Positions 58,798-64,000 of a DNA stretch of 64,000 bases are shown in pieces; position 1 is the stretch's first letter; each line of letters starts with the position of its first letter. Position numbers and translations under genes: made by a program. Source of the stretch: Megaustenia siamemsis (lineage: Eukaryota > Mollusca > Gastropoda > Stylommatophora > Ariophantidae); contig JAVIAB010000102.1 of NCBI GenBank assembly GCA_032433765.1, forward strand, positions 16,781,732-16,845,731, written 5' to 3'. The notes beneath the pieces were generated by a model, which was not told the origin of the DNA, searched no databases, and saw only the letters and a list, made by a program, of their open reading frames with translations.

Positions 58798-59282
58798 TCT
58801 ACGTAATTTTGACTTCTGCAATGACTCCACCCATTGCCTGCGTATAGAGCCCGCCTCCACTTTTCTTATCATGCTTATCAAATCAGTATACATGCGTGGG
58901 TGTAGCTTTTTGACTCTAACCATTTGAATGCCTTGGTCACTGCCATCACCTCCATCGTCATGCTACTCGTGGTCATAACGTATGCATCACTGTCTTCTTT
59001 GACTATTCTGAACAAGGAAATAACTCTAGAGGCAAAAAGGGCACTCACTCTACAATAAAATCTTCATCCCAACGTTGTGCTACCAGTGTTAGACATTGAC
59101 CCTAGATGCAAGAACAATAAGAAAAATAACCTCTACTTAGATTAATTGTGCTAAACGAATGACAGGAAACAGTCTGAGAGACAAGATCAAAAATAAAGAA
59201 CTGAGAAAAAGCAAGGTATAACCCACGTCATAGAATATATAAAGAAAAAAAAAACAGATAAATGGTTTGGCCACATGACAAG

Positions 59283-60141
59283 CCGATTTTTTTCTGGGAA
59301 AGTAAAGCGGCACGGGCGTAATACCGACCACATTACCCCAAGAATCATTTGCGGAATGTCTGTAAAATGTATGGTCACTAAAACCATATTCCCAAAACTA
59401 GACAGAGAAATTGACATGAAAATACACAAAGCAAATGCTGTCACATACCAGCTTTCACCATTGCTAAGACATCCAAACATTTCTATGCCAGCTAAACAAC
59501 AAATAACAAATAGCATTTTCATACCAACTTTGTGCTATGAGAGTTAAACATGGACCCTTTCTAAATCACATTTAAGAAAGATCAATACATGTGAGATGCG
59601 ATGCTTGAGAAAAGTAACAAACAACACAAGAAGAGATAGAATACCAAATGAAACCATAAGAAAATTGGTAGGAACAAAACCCTGCCAAGAATATATAGAA
59701 CAACAACTTAAATGGTTTGGCCACCTGGTCAGAATGAATCCTCACCAATCACCATCAAGGGCGTTCTTCTCGAGAATGCATGGAAAAAGACCAAGAGGAA
59801 GACCTAGAAGAAGATAGATAGATGCAGTGACAGAGACATGTAACAACAAAGGAAAATCACTAATTCAGATAGTTCGAGCTGCTCAAGAACGACAAATGAT
59901 ATAAACCACGACACATTTTAGGTATCAGTGAAAAGAGAAAAGAAGAAGATGGATAGATGCAGTGACAGAGACATGTAACAACAAAGGAAAATCACTAATT
60001 CAGACAGTTCGAGCAGCTCAAGAACGACAAATGATATAAACCACGACCCCCTTTTAGGTATCAGTGAAAAGAGAAAAGAAGAAGAGGAAGAACACCATAT
60101 TCCCTATACACCACTTGGCGTGACGGGGGTACTTGACTTTT
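59283..60141 (+). mobile_element. SINE family A, 5'-truncated, split by a LINE
   Basis: Left piece CCGATTTTTTTCTGGGAAAG to GGTCACTAAAACCATATTCC. Right piece ACCATATTCCCTATACACCA, CTTGGCGTGACGGGGGTACT. ACCATATTCCC is duplicated at 59383-59393 and 60094-60104 around the inserted LINE. Confidence 0.8.
59394..60093 (+). mobile_element. LINE ORF2 post-RT fragment inserted in SINE A
   Basis: Encodes MKIHKANAVTYQLSPLLRHP, TNSIFIPTLCYES-stop-TWTLSKS, MRCLRKVTNNTRRDRIPNET, KWFGHLVRMNPHQSPSRAFF, GKRPRGRPRRR-stop. The 3' part is duplicated: about 120 bp around AGATGCAGTGACAGAGACAT occurs at 59818-59940 and again to about 60085. Confidence 0.8.
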
Positions 60142-60449
60142 ACATGACAAGGCAGAAGATCAAAAGGCAACACAACGAACCTTCAAAAACTTTGCGAGAA
60201 AACCAGCCCCCAAGAGCCGACCACGAAAAAGATGGATTGACGGAATATTAGAAACAGTGAAAACAAAAACGTAGCAGCAGCAGTAGAAGCGTAAAGAATA
60301 GTCAAAGACAGCAGATGATATCTCCCCTCAACGCTGAAAGGCAAATGAGGAAAGAAAGAGGAAGAAGAAGATAATTACTGAATGTTATTATTTCTTTTCT
60401 TTTCTTTGTTTTTCTTTTAATTGTTAGTATTTGCTCTCTTACATTCCCT

Positions 60450-60480
60450 GTGTCTCTCTCTCTATCTTTATCGTTGTCTT

Positions 60481-60518
<38 letters not shown>

Positions 60519-61023
60519 GCTTCTCTGCCTCTTTTTTTATGTCTCCCTTCTGACCCCTCTCTTCTGTGTCTGTCTATCTCTCCTTTATCTTTCTGTCTCG
60601 TTTCTTGCTGTCTTTGTCTACATCTTCTCTATACCATCCATGTTATAATGCTCAATATCTATCATCACACGCTAAATTTCGTTAATTACGTCATTTCCCT
60701 AATTATTAGACGTCACTTCATGAAACTATTATCTATGTCACCTTTTCTCCGTTACTATATTCTGTACTTCCCAATTACCTGAAATCATTCTCTTATTCAA
60801 ATCCCTAGTTTTCAATATAGATCTCTCATTCTTAATTTCCTGTTCTAACAGCCATTGCCTCAGGGTATGTATTTTCTTTATGTTAGTCTTCCTGTTTTAA
60901 ATGTCACCGATTTATTAAATTCATTGAAATTGTGTTGACGTTTTTTTTGTCCAGTTTTTACATTAATGTCTGTTTGACAGTTGAAATATTTTCAATTGCT
61001 AAGGTTTACAGGAAAGAGTTTAT

Positions 61024-61056
<33 letters not shown>

Positions 61057-61475
61057 ATCTTTCTCTCTTTCTCTCTCTCTCTCTCTTCTTTATCTCAGCC
61101 TCGGTTTCTATCTTTCCTTCCATCCCTCACTCTCTTCCACCATTTATCTTATCTTCACTTTCCCTCTATCATATCATCATGTTACTTCCTCTTTATCCCT
61201 CCCCTATCTATCTCCCTCCCTCTTTCTCCGCCTGTATTTCTCTCTCTCTCCCTCTCTCACTCACTCTTTCTGCTCCCCTATCCCTCCACTCTCCTCATTC
61301 CTCTTTCCTTCTCTCCTTTTTTCTCTCTCCCTACCTCCTTCTTCCTCCCTTCAGCACTATCCCTCTCTTACTCTCCCATTCTCCACTCTCTCCCTTCCTC
61401 CTCTCTATCTCCCTTTCTCTTCTCTCCCTATTCCTCCCTATCCCACCTTTCTCACTCTCGTTAACATTTATTAAC
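60450..61475. repeat. CT-rich low-complexity tracts with AT-rich spacer
   Basis: (CT)n runs at 60460-60515 and 61026-61085 and a CCTCTC-rich tract to 61475. The spacer 60640-61020 shows no gene. Frames of 180-259 codons across the CT parts are compositional. Confidence 0.85.
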
Positions 61476-61584
61476 TTTCCCACTAAACATGCATCCACTC
61501 AAATGGAACGCTATGTTTATTGTTGTTTTAACTTCTACTTGAAGTTGAAACTTATTTCATTAGTTAGGGTCAACAAAAAAATTA

Positions 61585-61812
61585 GTTATGGTTATGGAAG
61601 GACCCGGTATCATTGCAAACACATTACAATCCATAATTGCTCAACCGCCAGTGCCAGTGGAATCATCCGAATTAATATCTCATCTCCCAAACAAAGACAG
61701 GTAGCTGCACCCATCATAGCAGTCTCAGCACTCGCCAAAAGACGTAAGCGGAATATCTAAACACGATGAAAACGGACGAAGCGCACAGATCATGGCAGTA
61801 GCTCTGGCAACT
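61585..61812 (-). mobile_element. Retroposon family A, 5'-truncated copy
   Basis: Reverse-oriented segment with GTTATGGAAGGACCCGGTAT, CATAATTGCTCAACCGCCAG and CTCATCTCCCAAACAAAGAC. It is followed by AT-rich DNA. Confidence 0.7.
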
Positions 61813-62884
61813 AAAAAAAAATAAGCTGAAACAAAAAAAGTAGCAAATATGTCAAGGTTCAATCTGTGTTTCTTTGAAATCAAAGAGCGCAATAAAGAAA
61901 GACATAACAATGATATTTCAGATGGACAGTCGTGCTATGATTTACGTGTTTTAGGCCACTCATAGTAAAGTATTTCGTTGTTTCTATTGTCTGTCCCTCC
62001 TCTAGTGTCTTTGAGCGATGAAGGGGCAGTCAGTTTTGTCTACAAACCTTTGGCTCACATCTTCTACTGTAATATTTTCAAACTTTTAAAAAAAATGTTA
62101 TACCAAATTTGTTTTTCTTTGACATCGCCCTCATTTGGCTTCTTGTTTCTATCTATTGTCCTTTCGAGCCGAAGTCGGCACATAAGGCAGAACCACAATC
62201 TCAAAAACAGAAACCTTGCGTGCCAAAGTGGCACGTATTGCAGAGATCACTGCTTCTAAAATATATGGCTCTGTTTCCATAACAATACTTTTTACAATGA
62301 CAGCTTGTCAAGCCATCGATCAACCTCCTTAGTCGTTCTTGTTTACGTAGCGTTTTTTGTTAACCTGTATAGATTGTGTTGTTTTTGCCTTGTTATTATG
62401 TCTCCTTCTTAATCATGTGAACTCAGGACGGAACGTAGGGTACTCACAAGAGATCTCCACAAAATCTGGCCTGCAGCAGGCATGAAGAACTCTCGCTAGG
62501 ACCTGCCAGTCTCTGGCATTTCTCCATCTATAGTTCGTCGACGTGTCCCCATGGTCTGACTCTTCTTCGTTTGCCAGGTTGAGCCAATTTTTTGTATCAT
62601 GGCGGATGCGTGCATATAGTTTTTTTTTGCTGACTCGGCTCTTGTTGGCGTGTTTAAGTGATGAAACAGTCTAGTTGTAAAATAATGTGCTGATATTCCC
62701 CTTTGTAGTTATGTTTACCTCTATCGAGTAGATGGACTGTGAACTTTATCGATATTTCAGTGGAGTATGATTTATTCTTCTTGTGTCGATGTGTTTACCT
62801 ATGATCAATAGGTCAACATGTGTTCGCGGTTCGACAGGCAAACATCTATTTTGATAACAATAGTGTCTAGCTAGAATGTCCATC
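61813..62884. other. Mostly unique sequence, one small LINE tail
   Basis: 62145-62200 (CTATCTATTGTCCTTTCGAG then CCGAAGTCGGCACATA) is the reverse of the 3' end of the LINE family at 28471. Otherwise no supported feature. A 93-codon frame at 61978-62259 lacks motifs. Confidence 0.45.
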
Positions 62885-63109
62885 CCGAATGTACAAAGTC
62901 CGTGGCGATGTATGGGGCGGAAGAATCAGAAATGTCCAAAGGCCCAGAAAAACGAAAATGCCAAAGTGTGTGGTACACAAGAGGCATATTCAAGGCACGA
63001 AGACGAATAAGACTGGCCACCGTGAAACAGGTTGGGGCCTCATCATGTACTATTCCAAAGAAAGCCATGGAGAGAAATTCTAACTTATCTCAGGTGTAAC
63101 CTAGGAAGG

Positions 63110-63275
63110 GGAAATGCAAGGTAAAAGAGGCAGAGGCAGACAAAAAATAACATGGACGAGTAACATCGAAAGATGGACAAGTCAGTCCATGACAACCTGC
63201 ACCATCAAAGCAAGAGACAGAGCGGAATGGCGCTCAATGATAGCCAACCTTCGATGCGGAGACGATACTCATTGA
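63110..63275 (+). mobile_element. LINE 3' end fragment
   Basis: Encodes KRGRGRQKITWTSNIERWT and ends with SMIANLRCGDD, then TGATTATGATGATGATG. Same family as 25890-26452 and 10545-10712, each ending in a GAT repeat. Confidence 0.75.
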
Positions 63276-63289
63276 TTATGATGATGATG

Positions 63290-63600
63290 ATGATGATGAT
63301 AATGAATGCTAGGCGCGGATGCCTGGTTCGTTCCATTCGTAAAACGTGGCCTAGCCATTTCCAACGCCTACTTTATACTTCTTGAATCGTTGTTAATGCC
63401 TGAGCCTCTGGCGACCTCTTTGTTGGTGATGTGTAGAACCCAACCGATGTTTAGAATCTTCTTAAGACAGCGACCTTTAAATCCTCTTAGTCGACTTTCT
63501 ATCTTTTGCTTCATTCTCCATGTTTCTGCTACATATAGGAGTATGGATCTTACCTTTGACTTGTAAATTCTAAACTTGGTGCTGAGATGGAGATTGGGTT
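63290..63600 (-). mobile_element. LINE ORF2 fragment
   Basis: Minus-strand translation KQKIESRLRGFKGRCLKKIL and NIGWVLHITNKEVARGSGIN is a post-RT LINE segment. It faces the plus-strand LINE tail at 63110 across a short GAT repeat. Confidence 0.65.
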
Positions 63601-64000
63601 AAAGCTAAATGTTTCTAAGTATATTGTCATTAGGTAAAACTACATCATTTGTTGTTTCATTCTATATTCGACTGCCTATGTAATTCTAACCAGCTTGACT
63701 CTTAACTGTGATTCCAAACTGATCCACATCATTCGTCTGATATATTTGATGTATGTGGTATTTATCATATTGATTGTTCTTGTAGAACACCAACGTTGTA
63801 CATTCACAGCACAAAGTTGTGGTGAAGATTATATTGAATAGCACCCATTTTATATTAATTGTTGCTTCTTTGTTGGCCAATAATAATACAGTTTGGCCAA
63901 CAAGTGTGCATTCTGGCCAATAAAGTGACAAGAAAAAAAACTGCTTACCGAGTTTATTACCGCTGTTTATTTGTTGTGACCAGGTACTAGACTACCCAGG
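63601..64000. other. Unique AT-rich sequence, no gene seen
   Basis: No element recognised. An 81-codon minus-strand frame (63686-63931) has no motif. TGGCCAA/TTGGCCA words recur near 63870-63920. Confidence 0.4.

Larger units (their letters stand above)
57495..59010 (-). mobile_element. LINE RNase H fragment, split by a retroposon and a microsatellite
   Basis: The minus-strand copy matches 16445-17290: RNase H end [17 protein letters not shown], upstream [20 protein letters not shown], and the C-terminal region with GTCCATAGGTG and CCCCTCCTCAGCAA. It is interrupted at 57609-58240 by retroposon A and at 58493-58797 by a 12-bp repeat that expanded inside the RNase H strand. Confidence 0.78.
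59050..60375 (+). mobile_element. LINE ORF2 3' end, host of a SINE and a nested LINE
   Basis: Left piece 59050-59282 encodes ARTIRKITST and DKWFGHMTSR-like residues. Right piece 60142-60375 encodes the GRPRKRW-like region, with frame shifts. ACATGACAAG is duplicated at 59273-59282 and 60142-60151 around the insertion. Same family as 21175-22505 and 53050-53460. Confidence 0.75.

Overview
The window looks like gene-poor DNA from an invertebrate animal genome. I infer this from non-LTR retrotransposon debris of several families, tRNA-derived SINEs with A and B boxes, a spliceosomal-type intron and AATAAA signals. A mollusc or other lophotrochozoan is my guess, with low confidence. I see no ordinary host gene. 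About a third of the sequence is tandem array (unit lengths 4, 12, 15, 18, 21, 29, 32, 37, 41, 64, 67 and 83 bp among others). Most of the rest is nested retroposons, many with target-site duplications (TSDs) that can be read by eye.

The centrepiece is an 11.35-kb giant palindrome at 36983-48333. Two nearly identical arms of about 5.64 kb (36983-42622 and 42695-48333) face each other across a 72-bp unique spacer. Each arm carries one long gene: a family B DNA polymerase of the protein-primed type, with N-terminal C2H2 zinc fingers. The right-arm gene (43646-47833, 1395 codons) is open. The left-arm gene is cut by one nonsense codon. The element starts with AG, ends with CT and is flanked by a perfect 6-bp direct repeat (AAGGCC), which I recall as Polinton/Maverick integration hallmarks. 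Yet there is no integrase, capsid, ATPase or protease gene. Divergent promoters with a TATA-like box, a 160-bp 5'-UTR intron, approximately 135-bp tandem repeats and 11-bp iteron-like repeats in the spacer complete the layout. This polymerase-only, fully palindromic element is the best candidate for an undescribed system.

Left of the element (1-36976) are arrays of 21, 67, 37, 29/33, 15, 18 and 64 bp units separated by LINE fragments and SINEs. They include a LINE-in-LINE-with-SINE nest at 13.9-16.4 kb, a SINE-in-SINE-in-SINE nest at 25.1-25.8 kb and a LINE whose inserted neighbour ends in a 550-bp GATA tail at 21.2-22.5 kb. Right of it (48340-64000) are LINE debris, a 32-bp array, a retroposon with a tandem 5' monomer array (51.3-52.2 kb), a decaying 29-bp array (53.8-55.9 kb), a RNase H gene fragment in which a 12-bp microsatellite expanded in frame (58.5-58.8 kb), and a LINE-in-SINE-in-LINE nest (59.1-60.4 kb).

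Functionally, only the polymerase element has a plausible intact protein. The LINE copies are broken by stops, frameshifts and truncation. The long repetitive open frames in satellites are treated as by-products of unit lengths that lack stops.
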